Positions 8,410 to 16,356 of a DNA stretch of 64,000 bases are shown piece by piece. Position numbers and translations under genes: made by a program. Under the pieces are notes generated by a model. The model was not told the origin of the DNA. It was given only the letters and a program-made list of their open reading frames with translations, and searched no databases. Positions within the stretch are counted from its first letter, which is position 1, and the number at the start of each line of letters is the position of its first letter. The stretch is taken from assembly GCF_008367235.1 (NCBI RefSeq), contig NZ_VTZS01000002.1, positions 248,001-312,000 of the forward strand, given 5' to 3'. The stretch comes from Pareuzebyella sediminis (GTDB lineage: Bacteria > Bacteroidota > Bacteroidia > Flavobacteriales > Flavobacteriaceae).

Positions 8410-8889
8410 ATGACCAAGCAACATAATAGCGGTCTCGATGCCGTTTTAGGTCTCTTGACGACTCCGAATATTGAATGGGAAACGATTTTATCCAATGTTA
8501 TCGACTATTTTGACTGTACCACTGGAACGCTGCATTTTCTCGATCAAAAAACGTCAATCTTAAAACTTCAAGCCCAAAAGGGAATTCCTGATTTTCTACT
8601 TCCGAAAGTATCTGAGATACCGATTGGAAAGGGTATGGCGGGGATAGCCGCAGAACGGCAAAAGCCTGTAGAAATGTGTAACCTTCAAACGGATAGTTCA
8701 GGTGTTGCCCGACCTGCGGCCAAAGAGACGAAAGTCGAGGGGTCGCTCGCTGCACCCATGATGCTTGAAGGAAAGCTGTATGGCACTTTGGGTGTAGCAA
8801 AACCGGTTCCTTACGATTTTACTAAGCAAGAGTTGGAAGATATTATGAGCATTGGAGAGGCCATAAGCAAACATTTGGCTGCAGGCTAA
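8410..8889 (+). CDS. GAF-domain protein
   Basis: 159 residues forming a single GAF domain: TTPNIEWETILSNVIDYFDC at the start, LHFLDQKTSILKLQAQKGIP in the centre, then IPIGKGMAGIAAERQKPV and LYGTLGVAKPVPYDFTKQE. No output domain is attached, so it could be a stand-alone small-molecule sensor. It has its own gene between the tRNA and a bidirectional terminator. Free-methionine sulfoxide reductases share this fold, but I do not see their characteristic Cys pattern. Confidence 0.75.
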   Translation: MTKQHNSGLDAVLGLLTTPNIEWETILSNVIDYFDCTTGTLHFLDQKTSILKLQAQKGIPDFLLPKVSEIPIGKGMAGIAAERQKPVEMCNLQTDSSGVARPAAKETKVEGSLAAPMMLEGKLYGTLGVAKPVPYDFTKQELEDIMSIGEAISKHLAAG

Positions 8890-8907
8890 TACCAGTAGCA
8901 TAAAAAA

Positions 8908-8940
8908 ATAAAAATCCCCGACTTGTTCGGGGATTTTTAT
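8908..8940. terminator. Bidirectional terminator between the GAF gene and ahcY
   Basis: A perfect 14-pair stem, ATAAAAATCCCCGA (8908-8921) and its complement (8927-8940), encloses a five-base loop. A and T runs on both sides make it functional in both directions, as fits the convergent genes. Confidence 0.9.
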
Positions 8941-8966
8941 TTGGGAGCATACATGTTTTAAATTTC

Positions 8967-10283
8967 CTAATATCTATAGTAATCCGGTTTAAAGGGCCCT
9001 TTGACTTCCACACCGATGTATTCCGCCTGATTTTCAGTAAGCTCAGTGAGTTCCGCGCCCAAACGTGAGAGATGTAGTGCCGCTACTTTTTCATCCAAGT
9101 GTTTGGGTAGTGTATACACTTCGTTCTTATAGTTGTCCCCATTTTTCCAAAGTTCGATTTGTGCCAGCGTTTGGTTAGTAAAAGAGTTGCTCATCACAAA
9201 ACTCGGGTGACCGGTGGCACAGCCTAAGTTGACCAAGCGTCCTTCTGCCAACACGATGATATCCTTGCCTTCAATTGTATATTTATCTACTTGAGGCTTA
9301 ATCTCGTCTTTGCTGGCCCCATAGTTGCCATTTAACCAAGCCATATCGATTTCGTTGTCAAAATGCCCGATATTACATACTATGGCTTTATCTTTCATAG
9401 CCTTGAAATGCTCGGCCCTGATGATGTCTTTGTTACCAGTGGAGGTAATTACAATATCTGCCTTGGAGACCACGGTTTCCAGTTTTTTGACCTCGAAGCC
9501 ATCCATGCATGCCTGTAGGGCACATATGGGGTCGATTTCTGTAACGGTAACTATAGCACCAGCGCCTTTGAAGGAGGCTGCGGTGCCCTTGCCTACATCT
9601 CCATACCCCGCCACTACTACACGTTTTCCGGCAAGCATAGTATCTGTTGCACGGCGGATAGCGTCTACTGCACTTTCACGACACCCATACTTGTTGTCGA
9701 ATTTTGATTTGGTCACTGAATCGTTCACATTGATAGCGGGCATTGGCAAAGTACCTTTTTTCATCCGATCATACAATCGATGCACACCGGTAGTGGTCTC
9801 TTCTGAAAGTCCTTTTACGTTCTTTGCCAACTCAGGGTACTGATCCAATACCATATTGGTCAAGTCTCCACCGTCGTCAAGAATCATGTTCAAGGGTTTA
9901 CGTGTCTCGCCAAAGAAAAGGGTCTGCTCGATACACCAATTGAACTCTTCCTCGCTCATGCCTTTCCAGGCATACACGGGAATTCCCGCAGCCGCTATCG
10001 CGGCGGCGGCATGATCTTGGGTAGAGAATATATTGCATGAACTCCATGTAACCTCCGCACCCAAGGCGACCAAGGTTTCGATAAGAACTGCCGTCTGTAT
10101 TGTCATATGAAGGCATCCGGCAATACGGGCACCTTTTAAGGGTTGCATTTTTCCATATTCATCCCGAAGTGACATTAGACCGGGCATTTCGGCCTCGGCA
10201 AGTTCGATTTCCTTTCGCCCCCAAGCCGCCAAGGAAATATCTTTTACTTTGTAGGGTATATAAGCAACTGTTTTGATGTCCAT
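8967..10283 (-). CDS. ahcY: Adenosylhomocysteinase
   Basis: 438 residues from the ATG at 10283 ([20 protein letters not shown]); an in-frame ATG 15 codons upstream is less likely because the family begins near this point. Diagnostic parts are [42 protein letters not shown], the NAD-binding [11 protein letters not shown], and the C-terminal FKPDYYRY. It hydrolyses S-adenosylhomocysteine to adenosine and homocysteine, recycling the product of methylation. It is transcribed alone. Confidence 0.97.
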   Translation of the reverse strand: MDIKTVAYIPYKVKDISLAAWGRKEIELAEAEMPGLMSLRDEYGKMQPLKGARIAGCLHMTIQTAVLIETLVALGAEVTWSSCNIFSTQDHAAAAIAAAGIPVYAWKGMSEEEFNWCIEQTLFFGETRKPLNMILDDGGDLTNMVLDQYPELAKNVKGLSEETTTGVHRLYDRMKKGTLPMPAINVNDSVTKSKFDNKYGCRESAVDAIRRATDTMLAGKRVVVAGYGDVGKGTAASFKGAGAIVTVTEIDPICALQACMDGFEVKKLETVVSKADIVITSTGNKDIIRAEHFKAMKDKAIVCNIGHFDNEIDMAWLNGNYGASKDEIKPQVDKYTIEGKDIIVLAEGRLVNLGCATGHPSFVMSNSFTNQTLAQIELWKNGDNYKNEVYTLPKHLDEKVAALHLSRLGAELTELTENQAEYIGVEVKGPFKPDYYRY

Positions 10284-10338
10284 TTCTTTTTTATTTTTTA
10301 CTTTCGTTATATAAGTAGAATTCTTCATTGAGTGCCTG

Positions 10339-10346
10339 CAAAGTTA
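10339..10346 (-). promoter_or_regulatory. Promoter -7 element of ahcY
   Basis: On the minus strand the bases are TAACTTTG, a perfect TAnnTTTG. It would start transcription near 10332, leaving a leader of about 50 bases to the chosen start codon. No clear TTG -33 box was seen. Confidence 0.6.
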
Positions 10347-10370
10347 CGAAAAACGAATGTATAGCATACC

Positions 10371-11027
10371 ATGCCTCTCTATAAGATAGTAACGGTCAAT
10401 TCATCTACGAAAGTTTATATTTGGAAAGTGGAAGAGACCGAAGGCGAACTTTATGAAGGTATTGCTTTAACTCCACATTGTCAAACCCGGATGTCAGCAA
10501 TGAAATCGGAGATGCATCGACGGGCTTTCTTGAGCATTCGGCATTTAATGGCAAAAGCGGGGTATGTAGATAGTGACCTTTTTTATGATCAGGCGGGTAA
10601 ACCCCACTTGAAGGATGGACATAGAATCTCCATAACCCATTCCCACAATTTTACAGGTATTATCGTAAGTGAGACTCATGAAGTGGGTATCGATGTCGAG
10701 ATGCAGCGAGAGAAGATTTTGCGCATCGCATACAAGTTTACGCCTATCGAGGAATATCGTACCATTGCCAATACCGATGCCCTAATTCGAAAACTGACCA
10801 TTGTTTGGGGTGCCAAAGAATCGTTATATAAGATCTATGCCGAAGCGGGGCTAAGCTTTTTACATCATATCAATGTGAAAGATTTTAGATTGGATGATAC
10901 AAGTACAACGGCCGAAATTCTATACCAAGGAGATTCATCGTTCTATGACATAGCGTTTTTTGAGTTCGAAGGCTTTACCTGTGTGTATGCCTTACAACAT
11001 TCAATGGCTATCAAAGGGAAGGCATAG
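10371..11027 (+). CDS. 4'-phosphopantetheinyl transferase superfamily protein
   Basis: 218 residues with the family signatures: HxxHS-like ISITHSHNFTGI, then EVGIDVEMQREKIL (GxDVE, Mg binding) and WGAKESLYKIYAEAGLSF (WxxKES). Such enzymes transfer the phosphopantetheine arm of CoA to carrier proteins. Length and the divergent position next to ahcY are as in other flavobacteria. Whether it acts on fatty acid ACP or on a secondary carrier cannot be told from sequence. Confidence 0.85.
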   Translation: MPLYKIVTVNSSTKVYIWKVEETEGELYEGIALTPHCQTRMSAMKSEMHRRAFLSIRHLMAKAGYVDSDLFYDQAGKPHLKDGHRISITHSHNFTGIIVSETHEVGIDVEMQREKILRIAYKFTPIEEYRTIANTDALIRKLTIVWGAKESLYKIYAEAGLSFLHHINVKDFRLDDTSTTAEILYQGDSSFYDIAFFEFEGFTCVYALQHSMAIKGKA

Positions 11028-11206
11028 GTGAGACTTCACTACTTCAAATTTATGCGTTTTTTTGTTGCGAGAAAGCTACTGACTTTGCAAAAAATAAGAA
11101 TCGATTTCATGTATTTTAAAATGATTTTATTTGATGGCCTCATCATTCCTAATAAGCTCAGAAACCTTGTCTTTGAACTAAAAAGTGAACACCGTTGATT
11201 TTACAA

Positions 11207-11854
11207 ATGATTGCTCTAGGAGAGGTTTTTGAATGGATCTTTGCCCAGTACGAAGGTACGCCGCTTCATCTGGTGGCACTTGAGCTAATAGGGGTGTTTT
11301 TTGGTTTCTTAAGTGTGTGGTATTCGAAACGTGAGAATATTTTGGTCTTCCCTACCGGAATCATTAGTACTGGTATTTTCGTTTATATTTTACTTGTATT
11401 CGGACTTTTAGGTGACATGATGATCAATGCCTATTACTTTGCCATGAGTGTGTACGGTTGGTGGGTATGGACAAGGAAGGTAGATAAGGAACATTTCATA
11501 CCCATAACCCGAACCGATTCAAGGGAAAAAAAATGGTCTGTAGCATTATTCTTGGGAACACTAGCCTTTGTGTGGTCGGTATACCTCATTTTTGACAAGT
11601 TCAATAATTGGACAGCCTATATCGATACTTTCACCACTGCTATTTTTTTTGTGGGGATGTGGCTTATGGCCAAAAAGAAACTCGAGAATTGGGTGTATTG
11701 GATCATCGGCGATGTCGTATCGGTCCCATTGTATCTGTATAAAGGCCTTATCTTTACCTCCTTACAATATTTTTTATTTACCATTATTGCCATCTATGGT
11801 TATCTCGCATGGAAGAAAAACTTGAACAAGAGCCCAGTGACGTTGTTAAAGTAG
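11207..11854 (+). CDS. pnuC: Nicotinamide riboside transporter PnuC
   Basis: 215 residues from the ATG at 11207; a TTG 12 bases upstream is an alternative. About seven membrane helices are visible. Family features are the aromatic cluster YYFAMSVYGWWVWTR and the segment NWVYWIIGDVVSVPLYLYKG. It brings nicotinamide riboside across the inner membrane. Its 3' end overlaps the next gene, a nicotinamide riboside kinase, by 46 bases, so uptake and phosphorylation are translationally linked. Confidence 0.9.
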   Translation: MIALGEVFEWIFAQYEGTPLHLVALELIGVFFGFLSVWYSKRENILVFPTGIISTGIFVYILLVFGLLGDMMINAYYFAMSVYGWWVWTRKVDKEHFIPITRTDSREKKWSVALFLGTLAFVWSVYLIFDKFNNWTAYIDTFTTAIFFVGMWLMAKKKLENWVYWIIGDVVSVPLYLYKGLIFTSLQYFLFTIIAIYGYLAWKKNLNKSPVTLLK

Positions 11855-12375
11855 TTTTATTCGGTCCCGAATCCACGGGCAAGACCACATTGTCACAGCA
11901 ATTGGCAGCACATTACCGTACGGTATGGGTTCCGGAGTATGCTCGGGAGTATCTTCAAAAAAAATGGAACGACCAGCGCACCACCTGTGAGCCCAAAGAT
12001 CTTTTGCCCATTGCTGAGGGGCAAATAAGTTCGGAAAACGAACTCACCAAGAAAGCTAATAATTTACTCATTTGTGATACGGACTTATTGGAGACTAAGG
12101 TATATTCAGAAGCGTATTATGTGGGTCATTGTGATCCATTGATAGAAAGGTACGCTTTAAAGAATTCATATGACCTGTACCTTTTGACCTATATCGACAT
12201 ACCTTGGGTAGGCGACGACCTTCGTGACAAGCCAGATGAACGGGAGCGTATGTTTGAATATTTCAGAAGTACCTTGGAAAAATATCATAGGAATTTTGTT
12301 ATATTGAAAGGGAATAAAAAAAAGCGGTTTACGACCGCTGTGAAGCATATTGATAAACTGTTATTTTGCAAATGA
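11809..12375 (+). CDS. nadR: NadR-like ATPase / nicotinamide riboside kinase
   Basis: 188 residues. The P-loop GPESTGKTTLSQQL is at about residues 19-32, followed by VPEYAREYL, AEGQISSEN and ICDTDLLETKVYSEAYY, all typical of the C-terminal kinase domain of NadR. The nucleotidyltransferase and repressor domains of enterobacterial NadR are absent. The enzyme phosphorylates nicotinamide riboside to NMN. The start overlaps pnuC by 46 bases; the true start could be slightly later. The stop overlaps the next start codon as ATGA. Confidence 0.88.
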   Translation: MEEKLEQEPSDVVKVVLFGPESTGKTTLSQQLAAHYRTVWVPEYAREYLQKKWNDQRTTCEPKDLLPIAEGQISSENELTKKANNLLICDTDLLETKVYSEAYYVGHCDPLIERYALKNSYDLYLLTYIDIPWVGDDLRDKPDERERMFEYFRSTLEKYHRNFVILKGNKKKRFTTAVKHIDKLLFCK

Positions 12376-13919
12376 TACTGACCGAAAAAGACTTGGAATT
12401 ACTCGCTGAAAAAGGAATATCTGAAAAAAAAGTAAATGCACAAATAGAAACCTTTAAGGAAGGTATACCTTTTGTTGAGCTTGAAAAAGCCGTTACTGTA
12501 GGTGAAGGGATTTCAAAATTTACTCCAGAGGAAGAGCAACAACTCATTCAAATTTTTGATACTTCGCAGAGTGAGTTATCGTTGCTGAAGTTTGTGCCCG
12601 CTTCCGGTGCCGCATCGAGAATGTTCAAAGACCTTTTCAACTTTTTGGAAGCCTATGATCCTTCTTCGGAAAGCCTCGAAGACTATATTGAAAGAACAGG
12701 TGATTCCGCGATAAAGAAGTTTTCTGAGGGACTGACTGCTTTTCCTTTCTATAAAAAGGTAGCAAAGAGAATCACTGGAAAGGCAGATTCAAAAGATGAA
12801 GAGGTATATCTTTTTGTTAAGGAAATGATGGATGAAAATGCCTTAAACTTTGGATTTTATCCCAAAGGACTTTTACCCTTCCACGACTATGGAAAATATG
12901 CTGCAACTCCTTTCGAGGAGCATTTGAAAGAAGCCTCGGTGTACGCTAAGACCGGAGACACCGCGAATTTACACTTTACCATTTCCGAGCAGCATGGCCA
13001 AATGTTCAACGAAGAGTTCTCAAACATTAAGGAACGAGTGTCCACAGATACCCATACCTCTTTTAAGGTAAGTTATTCCTATCAAAAATCCTCTACTGAT
13101 ACCATAGCGGTGGATATGAAGAACGAGCCTTTTAGAAACGAAGATGGTTCGATACTTTTTAGGCCTGGTGGGCATGGGGCACTCATTGAGAACCTCAATG
13201 ACCAGGATGCGCAAATCATTTTTATTAAGAATATAGATAATGTAACCGTACCCAGATTTGCCGATGAAGTTGCAAATAGCAAAAAAGTGCTGGCCGGGGT
13301 ATTGCTGAAAGTACAGGAAAAGGCTTTCGCATTTGCAAAACAATTAGACGAAGGTGGCCTTACGACAGATCACTTAAGACAAATTAAAGAATTCTTGGAG
13401 GATGAGCTGAATGTTCGTTTTTCTAAAAATTTCGTTGGTTTCAGTGTAGGAGAGCAAATCGAGATATTAAAAGACAAAATAAATAGGCCGATCCGTATTT
13501 GTGGGATGGTTAAAAATGAAGGCGAGCCTGGGGGAGGTCCATTTTGGATCAAAGATGGCAATGGCAATATTTCACTGCAGATTATAGAGTCTGCTCAGAT
13601 AGATATGAACGATAGGGCTCAGGCAGATATCCTTAAAAATGCCACTCATTTCAATCCCGTAGATTTGGTATGTGGAGTAAAGAACTATAAAGGTGAAAAG
13701 TATGACTTGATGGAATTTGTGGATACCAAACAAGGCTTCATTACCGGAAAGACGAAAGACGGAAAGGAATTAAAGGCTCTCGAACTGCCTGGCTTATGGA
13801 ACGGGGCCATGGCTTTTTGGAACACACTTTTTGTTGAAGTGCCCTCATCGACCTTCAATCCGGTCAAAACCGTAAATGACTTACTTAGACCTGCCCATCA
13901 AGTGACGTCTAGTAATTAA
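12372..13919 (+). CDS. DUF4301 family protein, nucleotidyltransferase-like
   Basis: 515 residues from the ATG at 12372, which overlaps the nadR stop as ATGA. The protein is a full-length DUF4301 member with no known function. I see LKFVPASGAASRMFKDLFNF (about residues 74-93), reminiscent of the GGxGTRM loop of sugar nucleotidyltransferases, and RPGGHGALIENLNDQDAQII followed by FIKNIDNVTVPRF (about 260-295), like the GGHG and KNIDN motifs of UDP-sugar pyrophosphorylases. A GT-A type nucleotidyltransferase role is therefore inferred. Its fixed coupling to pnuC-nadR suggests, but does not show, a link to pyridine nucleotides. Confidence 0.8.
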   Translation: MILTEKDLELLAEKGISEKKVNAQIETFKEGIPFVELEKAVTVGEGISKFTPEEEQQLIQIFDTSQSELSLLKFVPASGAASRMFKDLFNFLEAYDPSSESLEDYIERTGDSAIKKFSEGLTAFPFYKKVAKRITGKADSKDEEVYLFVKEMMDENALNFGFYPKGLLPFHDYGKYAATPFEEHLKEASVYAKTGDTANLHFTISEQHGQMFNEEFSNIKERVSTDTHTSFKVSYSYQKSSTDTIAVDMKNEPFRNEDGSILFRPGGHGALIENLNDQDAQIIFIKNIDNVTVPRFADEVANSKKVLAGVLLKVQEKAFAFAKQLDEGGLTTDHLRQIKEFLEDELNVRFSKNFVGFSVGEQIEILKDKINRPIRICGMVKNEGEPGGGPFWIKDGNGNISLQIIESAQIDMNDRAQADILKNATHFNPVDLVCGVKNYKGEKYDLMEFVDTKQGFITGKTKDGKELKALELPGLWNGAMAFWNTLFVEVPSSTFNPVKTVNDLLRPAHQVTSSN

Positions 13920-13974
13920 TAATGGTCTACTAACATAAGAATAGAACTCTTATAAGGCCGGTTGTGCGAAAAGT

Positions 13975-14014
13975 GTGTAACTTTTACACATAGACTACAG
14001 TTTTTTACACATAC
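13975..14014 (+). promoter_or_regulatory. Upstream element pair of the first PepSY-like gene
   Basis: Element A, 13975-13989, is a perfect inverted repeat GTGTAA-N3-TTACAC. Element B, 13996-14014, is TAC-N7-TACACATAC. Both recur in the same order before the two paralogues downstream. They lie about 150-190 bases before the start codon, like enhancer sites. Confidence 0.6.
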
Positions 14015-14097
14015 CTATACATTTTTCAGTAGCGCTTATATTGAATTAAATTACTGAAATTCAGGATATTATAATCAAATCATGCATTAATTCTTAC

Positions 14098-14113
14098 TTG
14101 GCATCATTTTCCC
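14098..14113 (+). promoter_or_regulatory. Shared core-promoter-like motif, first PepSY-like gene
   Basis: TTGGCATCATTTTC lies about 65 bases before the start codon. The same TTGGYAYYAT core precedes the second gene (15003) and the third (15799). None of the three has a good TAnnTTTG nearby. It may be a sigma-54-like -24/-12 pair with a poor -12, or a TTG box of a weak vegetative promoter. Confidence 0.4.
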
Positions 14114-14162
14114 ACTATAGTTAACGATTATCAAAACAAATAGTAATCTAAAATAAAGGAAA

Positions 14163-14489
14163 ATGAAAAATTTAATGTTTGCCGCAGTATTGTCTCTAGG
14201 AACAATGACTGCTTTTGCTCAAGAAGAAACAGCTATCGAAGAAACTGCTACAGAAGTTGTTGAAACGACTGAAGATGCTGCTGATCAAGTTCAAGATGGT
14301 TTTAACGAAGTTGCTGTTGAAGAAATTCCTGAGGCTATCACCGAGGCTTTAGAAGCAGCTCATCCAGGTGCTACAATTTCTAAAGCATACATGAACGAAG
14401 AAGCTCAATACAAATTGGAAGTTGCCAAAGAAGATGGTGAAACAGCTGAATTGTACGCTGATGCCGAAGGCAATTGGATTGATATGTAA
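14163..14489 (+). CDS. PepSY-like secreted protein, paralogue 1
   Basis: 108 residues: signal peptide MKNLMFAAVLSLGTMTAFAQ, an acidic Glu/Thr/Val-rich stretch (21-50), then a small domain with EIPEAITEALEAAHPGATIS, KAYMNEEAQYKLEVA and a terminal YADAEGNWIDM. This resembles the PepSY-like (DUF2874) beta-lactamase-inhibitor-like fold found in many exported Bacteroidota proteins. It is the first of three tandem copies (also at 15057 and 15863), each with its own upstream elements and terminator. Function is unknown; periplasmic or outer-membrane-facing location is inferred from the signal peptide. Confidence 0.8.
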   Translation: MKNLMFAAVLSLGTMTAFAQEETAIEETATEVVETTEDAADQVQDGFNEVAVEEIPEAITEALEAAHPGATISKAYMNEEAQYKLEVAKEDGETAELYADAEGNWIDM

Positions 14490-14524
14490 TTCTATTATGT
14501 GGCCGATTTGATTCGGCAACAAAT

Positions 14525-14560
14525 AACTCCGTCAAGCCTTGGGTTCGACGGAGTTTTTTT
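14525..14560 (+). terminator. Terminator of PepSY-like gene 1
   Basis: AACTCCGTC (14525-14533) and GACGGAGTT (14547-14555) form a perfect nine-pair stem followed by an uninterrupted T run. Confidence 0.92.
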
Positions 14561-14890
14561 ATGCCTAAACCCCTAGGGAAAACTATTTTGATAGCAGCTC
14601 TAACGATTTCCTAGGGTAAGTGTAACCGAAGATAGTCCGTGGTGTCTAATGTCTCCCATCATGTTGAGATACCATCGTACGATTCTTATTTCTTCTTAAG
14701 GAATTGCCGGCTGGCAAGTGCTATTGTGGGATACCAGTATCATATCGGTGGTCTTTGTCGCACGGTAGGGCCCCCTAAGATGTCTGTTACCAATAGGGGC
14801 GTTCAAATTTATGTTCTTGTAAAGAGTAATAAGTTAGGGTAACCCATAGCGGTGTAGGAGTGCCATCTTTAGCTTGATAGCGATGCAATT
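14561..14890. other. Intergenic stretch without visible gene
   Basis: About 330 bases between the terminator of copy 1 and the upstream element of copy 2. The only open frame (14639-14842) has no start context, no family features and an unlikely composition. I see nothing else in it. Confidence 0.5.
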
Positions 14891-14940
14891 CGTATATATT
14901 TTACACAATTTTGGAGTCCAACTACTCAAAATTACACAGT
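14891..14940 (+). promoter_or_regulatory. Upstream element pair of the second PepSY-like gene
   Basis: Element A, 14891-14905, reads GTATAT-N3-TTACAC (two mismatches to the perfect repeat before gene 1). Element B, 14922-14940, reads TACTCAAAATTACACAGTT. The distance to the start codon at 15057 is about 117-166 bases. A further half-site, GTGTAG, follows at 14947-14952. Confidence 0.55.
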
Positions 14941-15056
14941 TTTTTAAGTGTAGAATCGATTCAATTTATTGATAGACAATGCCTTATATTTTTTTTGATT
15001 GTTTGGTACTATTATTTCTTTACTTGATATAGTATAATATTAAAAATTTAGAAGTC

Positions 15057-15368
15057 ATGAAGAAAATATTTGTAACAGCAGTATTTGCTCTAGGTAGTTT
15101 GACAGCTTTTGCACAAGAGGAAGCCACATCGACCGTAGAAGAAAATGCAAGTGAGGCGATAGAGGCACAACAAGATGGTTTCGCCGAGGTATCTGCAGAG
15201 GAATTACCGGAAGCAGTTACTGCGGCCGTAGCTAAAAATTATCCAACAGCTTCTATTGATAAGGCTTATGTTAATGAAGATAAGCAATACAAACTGGAAG
15301 TTTCACTTGAAGACGGTACTTCTGGAACACTGTATGCAGACGAGAACGGTAACTGGATCGAAATGTAA
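15057..15368 (+). CDS. PepSY-like secreted protein, paralogue 2
   Basis: 103 residues. Signal peptide MKKIFVTAVFALGSLTAFAQ, an acidic Thr/Ser/Glu-rich segment, then the same C-terminal module as its neighbours (DGFAEVSAEELPEAVTAAVA; KAYVNEDKQYKLEVSLEDGT; YADENGNWIEM). The mature domain is the best conserved part; the acidic linker differs in length. The gene is flanked by its own promoter elements and terminator, so it is a separate transcript. Confidence 0.8.
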   Translation: MKKIFVTAVFALGSLTAFAQEEATSTVEENASEAIEAQQDGFAEVSAEELPEAVTAAVAKNYPTASIDKAYVNEDKQYKLEVSLEDGTSGTLYADENGNWIEM

Positions 15369-15408
15369 ATAACTTGAGTTATTTGTTTTGTATCAAGTTG
15401 GTTTGGTC

Positions 15409-15444
15409 AGAAAGGGGTTGTGTTTACACAGCCCCTTTCTTTTG
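15409..15444 (+). terminator. Terminator of PepSY-like gene 2
   Basis: AGAAAGGGG (15409-15417) pairs with CCCCTTTCT (15432-15440). The stem continues inward through TGTGT/ACACA, giving a long hairpin with a two-base loop, followed by TTTG. Confidence 0.85.
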
Positions 15445-15690
15445 TATGGAATTTTAAATAATAATACGATCTAGATTTTACTTTTATTTTGTGGGCAAAG
15501 GTCATAAGAACCAATTGAACTTTGACATAAAAAATGGTGCGGAGTTGTATTGGAGGATTTGAACTTGCGGTAAATAAATTTTGAACAGGCAGTAAAAGTA
15601 TCTTGACCAGATGATCATCCTAGTTGAATCGCTCCGTATTTTGGCTGTCCTCTCACCACACTAAATTGGTGACAAGGAGGTTTCGTAACT

Positions 15691-15738
15691 GTGAAAATTT
15701 TACACGGTTTGGGGAACTTTACTCGTATCTACACAGTT
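15691..15738 (+). promoter_or_regulatory. Upstream element pair of the third PepSY-like gene
   Basis: Element A, 15691-15705, reads GTGAAA-N3-TTACAC (one mismatch to the perfect repeat). Element B, 15720-15738, reads TACTCGTATCTACACAGTT, matching the copy before gene 2 at 14 of 19 positions. The spacing to the start codon is about 125-172 bases, nearly the same as for gene 2. Confidence 0.55.
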
Positions 15739-15862
15739 CATAAATAAGCATATATTTTTAAATATCTGAAAATCAAACACTTGAATAATCATGCGTTTTT
15801 GGTATTATATTTTCAATGTATCTAGGGAAATTAATTAATAATTAAATTAAAACCAGAACATC

Positions 15863-16168
15863 ATGAAAAAGTTATTTATCACAGCAGTTTTAGCATTAGG
15901 AAGTATGACAGCATTTGCTCAGGAAGAAGCAGCAACCGAAGCACAAGATACAGCAACTGAGGCTGTAGCTCAAGACGGCTTCAATGAAATCGCCGTTGAG
16001 GAAGTACCTGAAGCTATAACTACCATGATCGAGACCAATTATCCTGGCGCTACGATCAATAAAGCCCATAAAAACGAAGAGAATCATTACAAGGTTGAAG
16101 TTTCATTGGAAGATGGAACTACAGGAGCTCTTATCGTTGATGAAGAAGGTAATGCTATAGAGCAATAA
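15863..16168 (+). CDS. PepSY-like secreted protein, paralogue 3
   Basis: 101 residues with signal peptide MKKLFITAVLALGSMTAFAQ and the same module (DGFNEIAVEEVPEAITTMIE; YPGATINKAHKNEENHYKVE). It differs from the other two by replacing the aromatic end NWI with NAIEQ and by a shorter acidic linker. It is the last of the array, with its own terminator, and lies 188 bases before the sigma-54 activator gene. Confidence 0.8.
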   Translation: MKKLFITAVLALGSMTAFAQEEAATEAQDTATEAVAQDGFNEIAVEEVPEAITTMIETNYPGATINKAHKNEENHYKVEVSLEDGTTGALIVDEEGNAIEQ

Positions 16169-16216
16169 GCTATAAATAGATGTACTGAATCGGGACATAT
16201 ACCGAATTTGTATAAA

Positions 16217-16249
16217 AAAGGGAGCCGCTATTTAGCGGCTCCCTTTCTT
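16217..16249 (+). terminator. Terminator of PepSY-like gene 3
   Basis: AAAGGGAGCCGC (16217-16228) and GCGGCTCCCTTT (16235-16246) form a perfect 12-pair stem with a six-base loop and an A-rich 5' flank; the T tail is short (TTTCTTG). Confidence 0.88.
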
Positions 16250-16322
16250 GTGTTTAAGGCAGTCAGCTACTCTTTTAAGATAATTTTTAAGTAGAAACAG
16301 CTTTCTTGTGGTATTTTTACGT

Positions 16323-16337
16323 ATTACTTTTAGTAAT
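16323..16337 (+). promoter_or_regulatory. Palindrome upstream of the sigma-54 activator gene
   Basis: ATTACT-TTT-AGTAAT is a perfect 6-3-6 inverted repeat 20 bases before the start codon. It has the same half-site length and spacing as element A before the PepSY-like genes, but a different half-site sequence. It could be an autoregulatory site; this is inference. Confidence 0.35.
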
Positions 16338-16356
16338 GCAACGCTAGAACGCTTTT

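Noticed and set aside
14639-14842. 67-codon frame between PepSY-like genes 1 and 2
   Set aside because: Composition does not look coding, there is no signal peptide, and no similarity to neighbours is visible.
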